Below, piece after piece: positions 8,725 through 17,433 of a DNA stretch of 47,854 nt. The stretch's first letter is position 1, and each line of letters starts with the position of its first letter. The stretch lies in the NCBI GenBank assembly GCA_046155605.1, contig JBJXFQ010000087.1, forward strand, positions 1-47,854, read 5' to 3'. The notes beneath the pieces were generated by a model, which was given only the letters and a program-made list of their open reading frames with translations, did no database searches and was not told the origin of the DNA. The position numbers and the translations under genes are program-made. Source of the stretch: JAEUIZ01 sp046155605. Lineage in GTDB: Bacteria; Planctomycetota; Phycisphaerae; Phycisphaerales; UBA1924.

Positions 8725-9741
8725 ATGAGGAATCGAGCCATGCGATGGATTCGCGGAGTTGTGATGACGGCTGCGGTGCTGATGCCGGTGCTCATGCCGA
8801 ACGCCGCGGCGGGGCAGAGCACGATAGAACTGCGCGCGGCGGCGCGGGTTGACCCCGCGGCGGCGGTCACGCTCGAGCGCGTGGCGGTGCTGAACGGTCC
8901 GGAAGCGATGGCGCTGGCGGGAACGGTCGTGCTTGGCGCGGGCGCGACGATGACGACGCTGGGCGTCGAGCAACTCCGCGAGGCTCTGGAGCAGGCGGAC
9001 AGGAACGTGAACTGGGGGCGCGTGGTGCTGCGTGGGTCGAGTTGCCGACTGGTGCGGGCCGAGCCGACCAAGGCGGCAGCGGCAAAGGTCGAGCGCGCGG
9101 TGCCGCTGGCGGCGGGGGCGGAAACAGTGCGGGCGGGAGTGGAGGAACGTCTGCGCGCGATGGCGGGGGTCGAGGCAGAGGACTTCCGCGTCACGTTTGC
9201 GCCGGGAGACGCGGACTTTCTGGCCGTGACGACGCGCGGGCGGACGCTGGAACTGCGCGTCGGAAGTGTGTCGGAGCGGCTGCCCGTGGCGGTGGCGGTG
9301 TATGAGAAGGACCGGGTGGTCGCGGAGCGCACGATTCGCGTGCTGGCGCAAGTGCGGCGCGAATCGGCGATGGCGGCCGGCGCGATCCGACGCGGCGAGG
9401 CCATCGAGAACGGTCACGTCGCGGAAGAGCCGAGGTGGATGGCGTGGGGGGCGACCAGCGCGAGGCGCGACGAGGTCGTCGGGCGCACGGCGAAGCGTGC
9501 GATCGCGGCCGGCGAGGCGATCGAGGCGGACGCGATGATCCAGCCGCTGGCGGCGAAGCGCGGCGAGGTCATTCAGGTGCGGAGCGTGAGCGGGACGGTG
9601 GTGGTGACGACCAAGGCGCGGGCGCTGGGGCCGGCGCGTGTGGGGGAGATGGCTGAGTGCCAGGGACTCGGGGGAGGCACGACGTTCATGGCGCGAATGG
9701 ACGCGCCGGGCCGCGGCGTGGTGGCGGGAGTGAAGCCATGA
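8725..9741 (+). CDS. flgA: Flagellar P-ring assembly chaperone FlgA
   Basis: This 338-residue periplasmic chaperone assists polymerisation of FlgI into the P ring. An N-terminal signal peptide (MRWIRGVVMTAAVLMPVLMP, ending at AAAGQ) is followed by a weakly conserved N-terminal domain. A C-terminal SAF-type domain follows, with the boxes AMAAGAIRRGEAIENGHV, VVGRTAKRAIAAGEAIEADA and GEVIQVRSVSGTVVVTTKA. These are the standard FlgA signatures. The protein is longer than enterobacterial FlgA (about 220 residues) because of an extended N-terminal half. Its stop overlaps the flgH ATG by four bases. Confidence 0.92.
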   Translation: MRNRAMRWIRGVVMTAAVLMPVLMPNAAAGQSTIELRAAARVDPAAAVTLERVAVLNGPEAMALAGTVVLGAGATMTTLGVEQLREALEQADRNVNWGRVVLRGSSCRLVRAEPTKAAAAKVERAVPLAAGAETVRAGVEERLRAMAGVEAEDFRVTFAPGDADFLAVTTRGRTLELRVGSVSERLPVAVAVYEKDRVVAERTIRVLAQVRRESAMAAGAIRRGEAIENGHVAEEPRWMAWGATSARRDEVVGRTAKRAIAAGEAIEADAMIQPLAAKRGEVIQVRSVSGTVVVTTKARALGPARVGEMAECQGLGGGTTFMARMDAPGRGVVAGVKP

Positions 9742-10415
9742 GGGTGATCGCGCTGTCGATAGCGGTGTCGCTGGTGGCGGCGGTCCCGGCGGTGGGACAG
9801 AGCCAGTTGCTGCCGGAGCGACCGGTTGCGGAGCCGGTTGGGGCCGAGGTGGCGTCGCCGCTGCAAGGGCTGAGCCTGTTCATGGTTCGGCCGCCCAAGC
9901 CGCGCGAGTTCAAACTGCACGACCTGGTGACGATCATCGTGGAGGAATCGAGCGAGCAGACGGCGGACCAGTCGCTCAAGACGGACAAGAAGTACGACCT
10001 GGATTCGAGCCTGAACGGGGTGATTGATCCGTGGAAGTTGCTGGAGTTGCAGTTGCGTGCGGGGGACCTGACGAACCTGAAACTGATCGACGCGGTCTCG
10101 AACCAGAAGTTCGACGGCAAGGGCTCCTACAAGCGCAACGATCGCCTCTCGATGAAAATCCAGGCCGAGGTGATCGACGTGAAGCCCAACGGGACGCTGG
10201 TGCTCGAGGCGCGCAAGACGATCGACAAGAACAAGGAATCGCAGGCGACGGTGCTGTCGGGCGTATGCCGGCAGCAGGACGTGACCGAGAACAACACCGT
10301 GCTCTCGAGCCAACTGGCGAATCTGAACGTGGTGACGCGAACCGAGGGCGAAGTCAACGAGACCGCCAAGAAGGGGCTGATTCCGCGGGTGCTGGAGGCG
10401 CTCTTCGCGTTCTAG
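9738..10415 (+). CDS. flgH: Flagellar L-ring protein FlgH
   Basis: This 225-residue L-ring subunit sits around the rod in the outer membrane. Recognisable FlgH motifs are KLHDLVTIIVEESSEQTADQS near residue 60 and FDGKGSYKRNDRLSMKIQAEV near 130. They are followed by PNGTLVLEARKTI and the late region with QDVTENNTVLSSQLANLNV. The ATG overlaps the flgA stop. The oddity is the N terminus: it has an ordinary signal peptide (MRVIALSIAVSLVAAVPAVG) with no cysteine lipobox, whereas FlgH is normally a lipoprotein. The start is fixed by the ATGA overlap, so the missing cysteine is unlikely to be a mis-start. Confidence 0.94.
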   Translation: MRVIALSIAVSLVAAVPAVGQSQLLPERPVAEPVGAEVASPLQGLSLFMVRPPKPREFKLHDLVTIIVEESSEQTADQSLKTDKKYDLDSSLNGVIDPWKLLELQLRAGDLTNLKLIDAVSNQKFDGKGSYKRNDRLSMKIQAEVIDVKPNGTLVLEARKTIDKNKESQATVLSGVCRQQDVTENNTVLSSQLANLNVVTRTEGEVNETAKKGLIPRVLEALFAF

Positions 10416-10490
10416 GCGTGAGCGCGGCACGGGGCTTGCGGTGGTGATGGTGTGGCGCGCGAGGCGCGCATCGGATTTCGGAGGCGGCGA

Positions 10491-11582
10491 ATGCGTCGAG
10501 TGATGATCGCGCTCGTGATGGTGATGCTCGCCGTGCCGGTTCGCGCCGACGACACCACGGTGGCGGCTGTCGCGCGGCTCGAGGGCCAGGGCGGGTATGT
10601 GCTCCAGGGCATCGGGCTGGTGATGGGGCTGAATCGAACGGGCGACTCGGGGAAGGACTTGCTGTTGGCGCGGCCGCTGATGGCGATGTATCAGAACCTG
10701 GGGCTTCCGATCGGAAGCGTGGAAGAGGTCAAGAACTCGCGCGCGGTCGCGATCGTGATGGTGCAGTGTCGGATCCCCGAGAGCGGGGGCCGGTTTGACG
10801 ATCGGTTTGATGTGACGGTGACAGCGATGCACGGGGCGAAGAGCCTGGCGGGCGGGGTGCTGCTGGCGTCGGCGCTCTCGGGGCCATACCCGAACGCGCC
10901 GGTCTTCGCGCTCGCCGAGGGGTCGCTGGTGATCGAGAGCCCGGAGATGCCGACGCGGGCGCGGATCCGCGGCGGGGCGCAACTCACGCGGGATGTGAAG
11001 CGAGGGGCGGTGGGGGAGACGTTCAATCTGATTTTGCGACCGGCGTACGCGCACCACGCGGTGGCGACGGAAGTGGCCGGCAAGATCACTCAGAACATCT
11101 ATGGGCGCACGGACGCGTCGGCGGCGGGGCTCAAGCCGATCGCGACGGTGCTGGACGAACGGACGATCCGGATTGATATCCCGCAGGCCGAGCGTGCGAA
11201 CGCGGCGGCGTTCGTGGGCGACGTGATGAACACGGGGCTGACGGTCTCGCTGCTGGGCCTGCCGCCCACGGTGATCTACAACGCCGAGGCGGGGGCGATC
11301 CTGGTGGCGGGCGACGTGGAGATCAGCCCGGTCGCCATCACGCAGAAAGACCTGACGATCACGACCGCGACGCCCCCGCGAGTGGGGACGGCCATCAACC
11401 CGGTCGTCGAAACGACGCACTGGGCGGGGCTGGCACCGGGCGCGCGGCCGGGCGATCGGGCGAAACTGCAAGACCTCCTTGACGCGTTGAATCAGTTGAA
11501 AATTCCCATCGCCGACCAGATCGGGATCCTCAGCATGCTTGAAAAGACGGGCAAACTGCACGCGCGGCTGGTGATGGAGTGA
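10491..11582 (+). CDS. flgI: Flagellar P-ring protein FlgI
   Basis: This 363-residue periplasmic ring protein has a signal peptide (MRRVMIALVMVMLAVPVRA) followed by the FlgI landmarks. These are LEGQGGYVLQGIGLVMGLNRTGD, the KNSRAVAIVMVQCRIPE segment, the FDVTVTAMHGAKSLAGGVLLAS block, and late GDVEISPVAITQKDLTI and LKIPIADQIGILSMLEKTGKL. The start at 10491 was chosen because it yields a clean signal peptide and follows a GGAGG site at 10480-10484; a GTG 13 codons upstream is less likely. The length matches the family. The 75-base gap after flgH carries no evident terminator. Confidence 0.96.
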   Translation: MRRVMIALVMVMLAVPVRADDTTVAAVARLEGQGGYVLQGIGLVMGLNRTGDSGKDLLLARPLMAMYQNLGLPIGSVEEVKNSRAVAIVMVQCRIPESGGRFDDRFDVTVTAMHGAKSLAGGVLLASALSGPYPNAPVFALAEGSLVIESPEMPTRARIRGGAQLTRDVKRGAVGETFNLILRPAYAHHAVATEVAGKITQNIYGRTDASAAGLKPIATVLDERTIRIDIPQAERANAAAFVGDVMNTGLTVSLLGLPPTVIYNAEAGAILVAGDVEISPVAITQKDLTITTATPPRVGTAINPVVETTHWAGLAPGARPGDRAKLQDLLDALNQLKIPIADQIGILSMLEKTGKLHARLVME

Positions 11583-11586
11583 GCCG

Positions 11587-12018
11587 ATGAGCGCAGCAAG
11601 CATGGACATCCTGAGTTCTCTGCCTGACGCGGTCGCGGCGGGAGATTCGCGCATCGAGCGTGGCATGGCGTCGCGCGCCGATGCGAATCGCCGCGACTTT
11701 GAACTCGCGCTGGGGCGTGCGGGGCTGGAGCGTCAGGATGCCAAGGGGCAGGCGCGGGAACTAGCCGAGCAGATGGTGGCGGGGGCCTTTCTGCTTCCCC
11801 TGCTCAAGGAGTTGCGGGCGTCGAACCGAGCGGGAGCGCCGTTCGCGCCGACGTCGGCGGAAAAGACCCTCGGCGGCGTCGCCGACGCGTCTCTTGCGCA
11901 GCGGCTGGTGCGGGCGTCCGATTGGCCGCTCGTCGGCTCGCTGGCTGAGACCTTCGAGTTGCACGCCGAGCGGGCGCAGGAAGCGAAGCGGAGCATGGCG
12001 GAGGGAGGAACGAGATGA
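11587..12018 (+). CDS. flgJ: FlgJ-like rod-binding protein without hydrolase domain
   Basis: This 143-residue protein corresponds only to the N-terminal rod-binding domain of FlgJ. The core LAEQMVAGAFLLPLLKELRAS lies around residues 57-77, and a second helical part containing ASDWPLVGSLAETFELH follows. Proteobacterial FlgJ adds a C-terminal peptidoglycan hydrolase, absent here, as in many other phyla where a separate enzyme opens the wall. It starts 4 bases after flgI and its stop overlaps the next gene by four bases. Assignment rests on the core motif plus position. Confidence 0.8.
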   Translation: MSAASMDILSSLPDAVAAGDSRIERGMASRADANRRDFELALGRAGLERQDAKGQARELAEQMVAGAFLLPLLKELRASNRAGAPFAPTSAEKTLGGVADASLAQRLVRASDWPLVGSLAETFELHAERAQEAKRSMAEGGTR

Positions 12019-12524
12019 CGCCAGAGCCGCGGCAACCCGCGTCGGAGGCCGTCGCACGCCTCGAAGCCTCGCTGACGGGACTGGTGGAGGCGCACGAGGC
12101 GCTCCTCGAGGCCACGCGTCGGCATCGCGCGGCATTGGCGCGGGCCGATCGCGCGGCGCTGGCGCGCTGCGTTGAGGAAGAGACCGACCTCCTCCAGCGG
12201 ATCGCCACGCACGAGACCGCGCGCCGCGCCGCGATCGCGGTCCTCGTCGGGCCGGGCGCGATGTTGGCGCAAGTGACGGCGGCGCTCCCCGGCGAGCGCG
12301 GTGAGCGGATCACGACGCTCGGCGAGCGATTGCGCGGGCTGCTCGCGGCCCTGGCACGCGAGGCGCGAGTCGTCCGCTGGGCCTCCGCGTCGCTCCTTCG
12401 ACACATGGATGGCATGGTGCAGCAGGTGGCCCGATCGCTCGACAAGACCGGTGTCTATGGAAGGCAGGGGCGTTTGGCGTCCGCGGGCACCCCGATCCGC
12501 GGCGGGCTTGACGTGATGCTCTAG
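12015..12524 (+). CDS. flgN: FlgN-like export chaperone
   Basis: This 169-residue, almost wholly helical, Ala/Arg/Glu-rich protein fits the FlgN family of cytoplasmic chaperones that hold the hook-filament junction proteins FlgK and FlgL before export. The segment LEASLTGLVEAHEALLEATRRHRAAL near the start and the VEEETDLLQRIATHE region are FlgN-like, and the tail ends in a Gly-rich segment. It is directly upstream of flgK and flgL, its expected clients, and overlaps flgJ by four bases. Sequence conservation in this family is low, so position carries much of the weight. Confidence 0.75.
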   Translation: MTPEPRQPASEAVARLEASLTGLVEAHEALLEATRRHRAALARADRAALARCVEEETDLLQRIATHETARRAAIAVLVGPGAMLAQVTAALPGERGERITTLGERLRGLLAALAREARVVRWASASLLRHMDGMVQQVARSLDKTGVYGRQGRLASAGTPIRGGLDVML

Positions 12525-12551
12525 CACGGGTTCGACCATCAGGAGATACGC

Positions 12552-14285
12552 GTGGGACTCAGCAGCGCGCTGAACATCGGAGCATCTGGACTCACCGCCA
12601 GCCAACTGGCGATCCAGATCACCGGCAACAACCTGGCGAATGCGGCCACGCCCGGCTATTCGCGGCAGGTCGCGATCCTCCAGCCGTCGCGCACCCAGAT
12701 GGTCGGATGCTTATCGCTCGGCTCGGGCGTGACACTCGATCATGTGCGTCGGCAGGTTGATGAGGCACTGCAATCAAGGCTGCGCGACGGGCTCTCGCAG
12801 GAGGCGGGCGCGGGACAGGAGTTCGCCACGCTCGCGGCGATCGAGTCGATCCTTGGTGAACTGGGCGACAACGATCTCTCCAGCGAGTTGACCGAGTTTT
12901 TCAACACATGGTCCGAGCGGGCGAATCTGATCCAATCGTCCGCCGTCGTCGTTCAGCAGGGGGCGCGGCTTGCGGGATTCATGCAGCGGCTGCGCGGCGA
13001 CGTGCTCGGGCAGCGCGACCAGATCGATCGCCAACTCTCGACGCAGGCGGCGGCGGCCGACGGGTTGCTGAACAAGATCGCGGCCCTCAACGCCTCGATT
13101 GCCGAGGCCGGCATGGGCGGCGGCGGAACGCTGCGCGACCAGCGCGACGTGGCGCTCGCCGAGTTGGCCGGGCTTATCGACATCACCGTCGTCGAGCAGG
13201 AGAGCGGCGCCGTGAACGTGCTCTCGGGCTCGACGCCGCTCGTGCTGGGGTCGCGGTCGCGGGGGCTTGAACTCGTCTCGCGGTCGGGGGCGGCAGGGGC
13301 CAAGGGCCTCGAGATCGCGATCTCGGTGCGCGAGGACGGCGAGACGCTTGCGGTGTCGTCGGGAAGCATGGGCGCGTTGCTCGCGCAACGGTCGGGCGCG
13401 ATCGACGACACGGTCGCCAAACTCGACGCGGTGGCCGCGGCCCTCATCCATGAGGTCAACCGTCTGCACGCGACGGGCACGAACGCGGCGGGGCTGGCAT
13501 CGGCGACCGGGACGCTGAGCGTCCCGCTTGCGGACCGGACGCTGGCGATGAACGATCCGGCGAACGCGACGTGCGCGGGGCTGGCCTTCCAAGCGGTCGA
13601 TGGCGGGTTCACGGTCGAGGTTCGCGGGCCGGGCGGAGCGCGTCAGACGGTGCGGATTGATGTCGATTGCGACGGCCGCAACGCCGCGGGCGACTCCGGA
13701 TTCGACGATGACACGTCGATCGAGGACATCCGTGCCGCCATCGACGGCATCGACGGGCTCTCCGCGACGTTCACGGCGGATGGACGGCTTGATATCAAGG
13801 CGGACACGGGATTTTCCTTCTCGTTCGCGGACGACTCGGCGGACGTGCTCGCGACGCTCGGGGTCAACTCGTACTTCACGGGAAACGACGCGTCGGACAT
13901 CGGGGTGCGGGCGGCGTTGTCGGAGTCGCCAAACCTGTTGACGACAGGCCGGATGGTGAACGGGCAGTTCGTCGAGAACGGGACGGCGCTGGCGATCGCG
14001 GGGCTGCGAGACGCGGCCAACGCGGGGCTCGACGGACGCTCGATCACCTCGGCCTGGATCGACTCGGTGCAGCGGCTGGGCGTCAAGACGGACGCGGCAT
14101 CGGCGAACGCGGAAGCGGCGGCGACGGTGCGCGAGGGGCTCGAAGCCCAGCGACAGTCGGTGAGCGGCGTCAACATCGACGAGGAGAGCGTGAACCTGCT
14201 GACGTACCAGCGGCAATACCAGGCCTCGGCACGGCTGATCACCGTGGTGGACCAACTGACGCAGGAACTGCTGGCGATCGTTTGA
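12552..14285 (+). CDS. flgK: Flagellar hook-associated protein 1, FlgK
   Basis: This 577-residue junction protein starts at a GTG (12552) preceded by AGGAGA. The N terminus LSSALNIGASGLTASQLAIQ with ITGNNLANAATPGYSRQ is the conserved FlgK rod-like domain. Further landmarks are FFNTWSERANL, a central domain with LAALNASIAEA-type helices, and LGVNSYFTGNDASDIGV (about residue 440). The C terminus contains SVSGVNIDEESVNLLTYQRQ and QASARLITVVDQLTQELL, standard for FlgK. FlgK and FlgL join hook to filament. FlgN lies just upstream and flgL 10 bases downstream. Confidence 0.96.
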   Translation: MGLSSALNIGASGLTASQLAIQITGNNLANAATPGYSRQVAILQPSRTQMVGCLSLGSGVTLDHVRRQVDEALQSRLRDGLSQEAGAGQEFATLAAIESILGELGDNDLSSELTEFFNTWSERANLIQSSAVVVQQGARLAGFMQRLRGDVLGQRDQIDRQLSTQAAAADGLLNKIAALNASIAEAGMGGGGTLRDQRDVALAELAGLIDITVVEQESGAVNVLSGSTPLVLGSRSRGLELVSRSGAAGAKGLEIAISVREDGETLAVSSGSMGALLAQRSGAIDDTVAKLDAVAAALIHEVNRLHATGTNAAGLASATGTLSVPLADRTLAMNDPANATCAGLAFQAVDGGFTVEVRGPGGARQTVRIDVDCDGRNAAGDSGFDDDTSIEDIRAAIDGIDGLSATFTADGRLDIKADTGFSFSFADDSADVLATLGVNSYFTGNDASDIGVRAALSESPNLLTTGRMVNGQFVENGTALAIAGLRDAANAGLDGRSITSAWIDSVQRLGVKTDAASANAEAAATVREGLEAQRQSVSGVNIDEESVNLLTYQRQYQASARLITVVDQLTQELLAIV

Positions 14286-14295
14286 GAGGACCGCC

Positions 14296-16329
14296 ATGAG
14301 CATGATGCCCATCGGACGAGTGACGAATCTCCTGACCGCGAGCACGGCGCTCTCGAACCTCGGGCGCACGAACCTCGCGCTCTATCGGCTGCAGGGCCAG
14401 ATGGCGTCGGGCGTCGCGGTCGGTCGTTTCAGCGACGACGCCGTGAAGGCGGCGCTGATCTCGGTGCTCGACGAGCGGCTCGAACGTTCCGGCCAGACGC
14501 GGCGCAACCTCGACCACGCGGAGGCGTCCCTCAACGTTCTCGATCAGGCGCTGGGCGAGGCCAACGAGACCATGCTCGAAGCCAAGGGCATCGCGAGCGC
14601 GCAGGTCGGGCTGGGGTCGTCCGCGGCGGAACGGGCGAGCCAGGCCGAGGTGGTGAACTCGTTGATCCAGAGCATGCTCGGGACCGCGAACCGGCAGGGC
14701 GTGGCGGGATCGGTGTTCGGCGGGGCCACGCCAGGGGAGCCGGCGGTGCGGGCGCTCTTTGCCGGCTATCGGTATGTGGGGCAGGGCGGCGGGTTGATGA
14801 CAGATACGGGGCTCGGGGTACCCATAACCATCGGCGGGGCGAATCCGATCGGACGGACATCGGCGCGGGTGAAGGGCGACGTGGATCTCGACCCGTCGCT
14901 AACGGCGGACACGCGCCTGGCCGACCTCAGCGGCGCGCGCGGTGTCGGCGTCACGCTGGGGCAAGTGGAGTTCTCATTTGATGGTGGGCCGCGGACGGTC
15001 GTGGACCTCTCGGGCGCCGACTCGGTGGAGGATGTCATTCTCACGCTCACGCACGCGATCAAGGACTATGAAACAGCGAACTCGGTGACGATCTTGGGGC
15101 CTGGCGGAGTCTCGATCGACGACGGTGGGCTGTCGATCGACGTCGCGCCGTCGGGTTCGGGACCGGACCCCCAGTTGCAGTTCTTTGATCCCACGGGTGG
15201 CTCGACGGCCGCGGACCTGGGCCTGGCGGGCGACCCGCCCATGATGTTCCAGGACGGGACGAGCGCGGGGCTCGAACTCGACGCCCACCTAACCTGGCGG
15301 ACGCCGGTGACGGCGCTCCGAGGCGTGACCGGGCCGCTCGGGAGCCTCCGTATCTCGAGCCTCGGACAGACACGGGACGTTGACTTGTCCGGGGCGGCAA
15401 CGCTGGCTGATGTTCGGAACCTGATTGAAGGGACGGGGCTGGGGTTGCGTGTCGAGATCACGGAGAAGGGGATCGACGTCTATAACGAGGTGGCTGCGGG
15501 CAAGGCGCAGGGGCTCTCGATCGCGGAGGTTTCGGGCGAGAACTCGACGGCGACGCGGCTGGGTATCCGGACGCTGACGGGATCGACGCGGATCGCGGAT
15601 TTCAACGACGGCCGCGGGGTTTCGATCGCGGCCAACGGCTTCAATCCCAGCACCAACCAGCCGGACCCGACGTTGGACATCGATTTCGAGATCAAACTGG
15701 GGGATGGCCGGAGTTTCACGGTCGACCTGCGGTCACAGGACATGGCGACGGTGCAGACGGTTCTGGATCGGATCAACGCCGAGGCGACGAACGCGGGGAT
15801 CACGGTGCCGGGAGACTTCGAGGCGGGGCTCTCGGACGGCGAGAACGGGCTGGTGCTCACGCAGGCCTCGACGATCACCGGAGCGATCACGGTGGGCGTG
15901 AAAAACAACTCGCCGGCGGCTGAGCAACTCGGGCTTCTCGCAGGGACGTATGCGAGCGGCAGTTTTCGCGCGGAGGACCGCGCAAAGGTGCGCGTGGACA
16001 ACGTCTTCACGAATCTGATTGATCTGCGAGATTCGCTGTTGGAGAACAACACGGTTGGCATCACGCTTGCGGGGGAGAAGTTGGAAGAGTCGGTGGACGG
16101 GCTCGCGCAGTCGCGGGCGTTAGTCGGCGGTTATGCGAAGCGCGTGGAAGACGGGCAGCGGCGGCAAGAGGATCTGGACGTGCTGGACGAGACGACACGG
16201 AGCGGGCTGCGGGACGTGGACTATGCCGAGGCTGCCGTGCGGCTGAGCCTCTTGCAGACGCAGTTGCAGGCGGGGCTGGCGACGACGGCGCAGTCGTTGT
16301 CGCGGAGTTTGTTGGACTTCCTGGGCTAG
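14296..16329 (+). CDS. flgL: Hook-filament junction protein FlgL, greatly enlarged
   Basis: This 677-residue protein has flagellin-like ends typical of FlgL: an N-terminal helix region (LTASTALSNLGRTNLALYRL, then MASGVAVGRFSDDAVKAALI) and a C-terminal helix (DVDYAEAAVRLSLLQTQLQA and SLSRSLLDFLG). FlgL is commonly about 300-400 residues. The extra 300 or so residues in the middle (about 190-540) hold several beta-rich segments resembling flagellin hook IN repeats. They contain motifs of the type LADLSGARGVGV..G.VEFSFDGG and IADFNDGRGVSI..N.F. These repeats are also found in FliD and FlgK of some bacteria. The protein probably projects a large domain at the junction; the insert's role is unknown. 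Confidence 0.9.
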   Translation: MSMMPIGRVTNLLTASTALSNLGRTNLALYRLQGQMASGVAVGRFSDDAVKAALISVLDERLERSGQTRRNLDHAEASLNVLDQALGEANETMLEAKGIASAQVGLGSSAAERASQAEVVNSLIQSMLGTANRQGVAGSVFGGATPGEPAVRALFAGYRYVGQGGGLMTDTGLGVPITIGGANPIGRTSARVKGDVDLDPSLTADTRLADLSGARGVGVTLGQVEFSFDGGPRTVVDLSGADSVEDVILTLTHAIKDYETANSVTILGPGGVSIDDGGLSIDVAPSGSGPDPQLQFFDPTGGSTAADLGLAGDPPMMFQDGTSAGLELDAHLTWRTPVTALRGVTGPLGSLRISSLGQTRDVDLSGAATLADVRNLIEGTGLGLRVEITEKGIDVYNEVAAGKAQGLSIAEVSGENSTATRLGIRTLTGSTRIADFNDGRGVSIAANGFNPSTNQPDPTLDIDFEIKLGDGRSFTVDLRSQDMATVQTVLDRINAEATNAGITVPGDFEAGLSDGENGLVLTQASTITGAITVGVKNNSPAAEQLGLLAGTYASGSFRAEDRAKVRVDNVFTNLIDLRDSLLENNTVGITLAGEKLEESVDGLAQSRALVGGYAKRVEDGQRRQEDLDVLDETTRSGLRDVDYAEAAVRLSLLQTQLQAGLATTAQSLSRSLLDFLG

Positions 16330-16459
16330 CGCTCGGGAAGGGACATTGGAAGGCACCGACGCGCCCATCGGCCTGTGGGCGCGGAAGGACAGGAGGTCGC
16401 CCGGCGAAGGAGTCGGGACAGATCCGGTGAAGGAAGGCCGAGTGGATCGGAGCGCGCCG

Positions 16460-16906
16460 ATGGATGTTCGGACGACACGATTCGGGGTGATCGAGATCGC
16501 GGAGGACCGCGTGATCACCTTCCCCAAGGGCCTCTTGGGGTTCCCGAAGGCAACGCGGTATTGTCTGTTGGAGCCGGGCGACGACTCGGTGTTTTTCTGG
16601 CTGCAGTCAGTGGATCAGCCGTCGCTGGCGTTCGTGGTGACGGACCCGACCTTCTTCGTGAAGGAATACTCGGTTCCGATCCGGACGGAGCAGATGGGCG
16701 ATCTCGGGCTCGAACGGCTCGACGACGCGCAGGTCTTCGTGATCGTGAACAAGGTTGACGGGAACCTGACGGGCAACCTGCAGGGTCCGCTCATCGTCAA
16801 CACGCTGAGCCGGCACGGCGAGCAGATGGTGCTGGCGGAAAAGCGATGGACAACGCGGCATGTGCTAATGCGGGTCTCGGAGCCCGCGCGGGCCGCCTCG
16901 GCGTGA
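16460..16906 (+). CDS. fliW: Flagellar assembly factor FliW
   Basis: This 148-residue protein carries the FliW landmarks TTRFGVIEIAEDRVITFPKGLLGFP (first 30 residues), VVTDPTFFVKEY and the late VNKVDGNLTGNLQGPLIVN block. FliW binds CsrA and flagellin alternately: free flagellin sequesters FliW, which releases CsrA to repress flagellin translation. Both partners are encoded immediately downstream, matching the classic arrangement. The ATG at 16460 was chosen. A GTG at 16442 with a nearer AGGAAGG site is an alternative that would add six residues, and the frame is open from 16346. Confidence 0.94.
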   Translation: MDVRTTRFGVIEIAEDRVITFPKGLLGFPKATRYCLLEPGDDSVFFWLQSVDQPSLAFVVTDPTFFVKEYSVPIRTEQMGDLGLERLDDAQVFVIVNKVDGNLTGNLQGPLIVNTLSRHGEQMVLAEKRWTTRHVLMRVSEPARAASA

Positions 16907-17011
16907 TGAGGGACCAGGAACAGGAGCGGCCCGGAGGGTCGCGGTCGGGGCGGCAGGCCCCGAGGCCGGCGCGGGAAACCCGCGCCGGGGCAGCAAGGAA
17001 GGAGCCGACCG

Positions 17012-17377
17012 ATGCTGGTGCTCTCACGTCAACGAGACGAGACGATCATGATCGGCGACGAGATCGAGATCACGGTCGTGGATATTCGGGGGGACAAGGT
17101 GAGGCTGGGGATCACGGCGCCGACACGGATCGCGGTACATCGCAAGGAGGTGTACGAGGCGATTCGGCGCGAGAACGAGCAGGCGTCGCAGTTCGACACG
17201 CGGAACGGGGACCTGGATGTGCTCCGGCGGACGATCTCGCCGGGGCCGGCCAGGAACAAGCCGGGGCGGGCGGCGGAACTGGCGGCGGCGCCGGTCCCCA
17301 AGCAGAACGCCGGCGTGGTGCCGCCCGGGGCCGAGGCGAGGATGGATCAGCGTGGCGAGGGACGAGTGACCGCGTAG
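17012..17377 (+). CDS. csrA: Carbon storage regulator CsrA with long C-terminal tail
   Basis: The first 58 or so residues are a standard CsrA RNA-binding protein: MLVLSRQRDETIMIGDEIEI, VDIRGDKVRLGITAP, then the RNA-contact segment IAVHRKEVYEAIRREN. An AAGGAAGGAG ribosome site precedes the ATG. CsrA homologues are usually 60-75 residues, whereas this one runs to 121. The extra tail is rich in Pro, Ala, Gly and Arg and looks disordered. CsrA binds GGA motifs in flagellin leaders and is held in check by FliW, encoded just upstream. The first flagellin gene follows 56 bases later. Confidence 0.95.
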   Translation: MLVLSRQRDETIMIGDEIEITVVDIRGDKVRLGITAPTRIAVHRKEVYEAIRRENEQASQFDTRNGDLDVLRRTISPGPARNKPGRAAELAAAPVPKQNAGVVPPGAEARMDQRGEGRVTA

Positions 17378-17433
17378 AGAACTGAACCAGGAAACGAAGC
17401 CGAAAGGCAGCGCATTCACGGAGGAATGCCGAC

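Noticed and set aside
9573..11666. 697-residue minus-strand ORF across flgA, flgH and flgI
   Set aside because: The composition is Arg- and His-rich and matches no family; the sense strand holds three recognised flagellar genes.
12774..14369. 531-residue minus-strand ORF under flgK and flgL
   Set aside because: It is an antisense artefact of GC-rich DNA with no recognisable motif.
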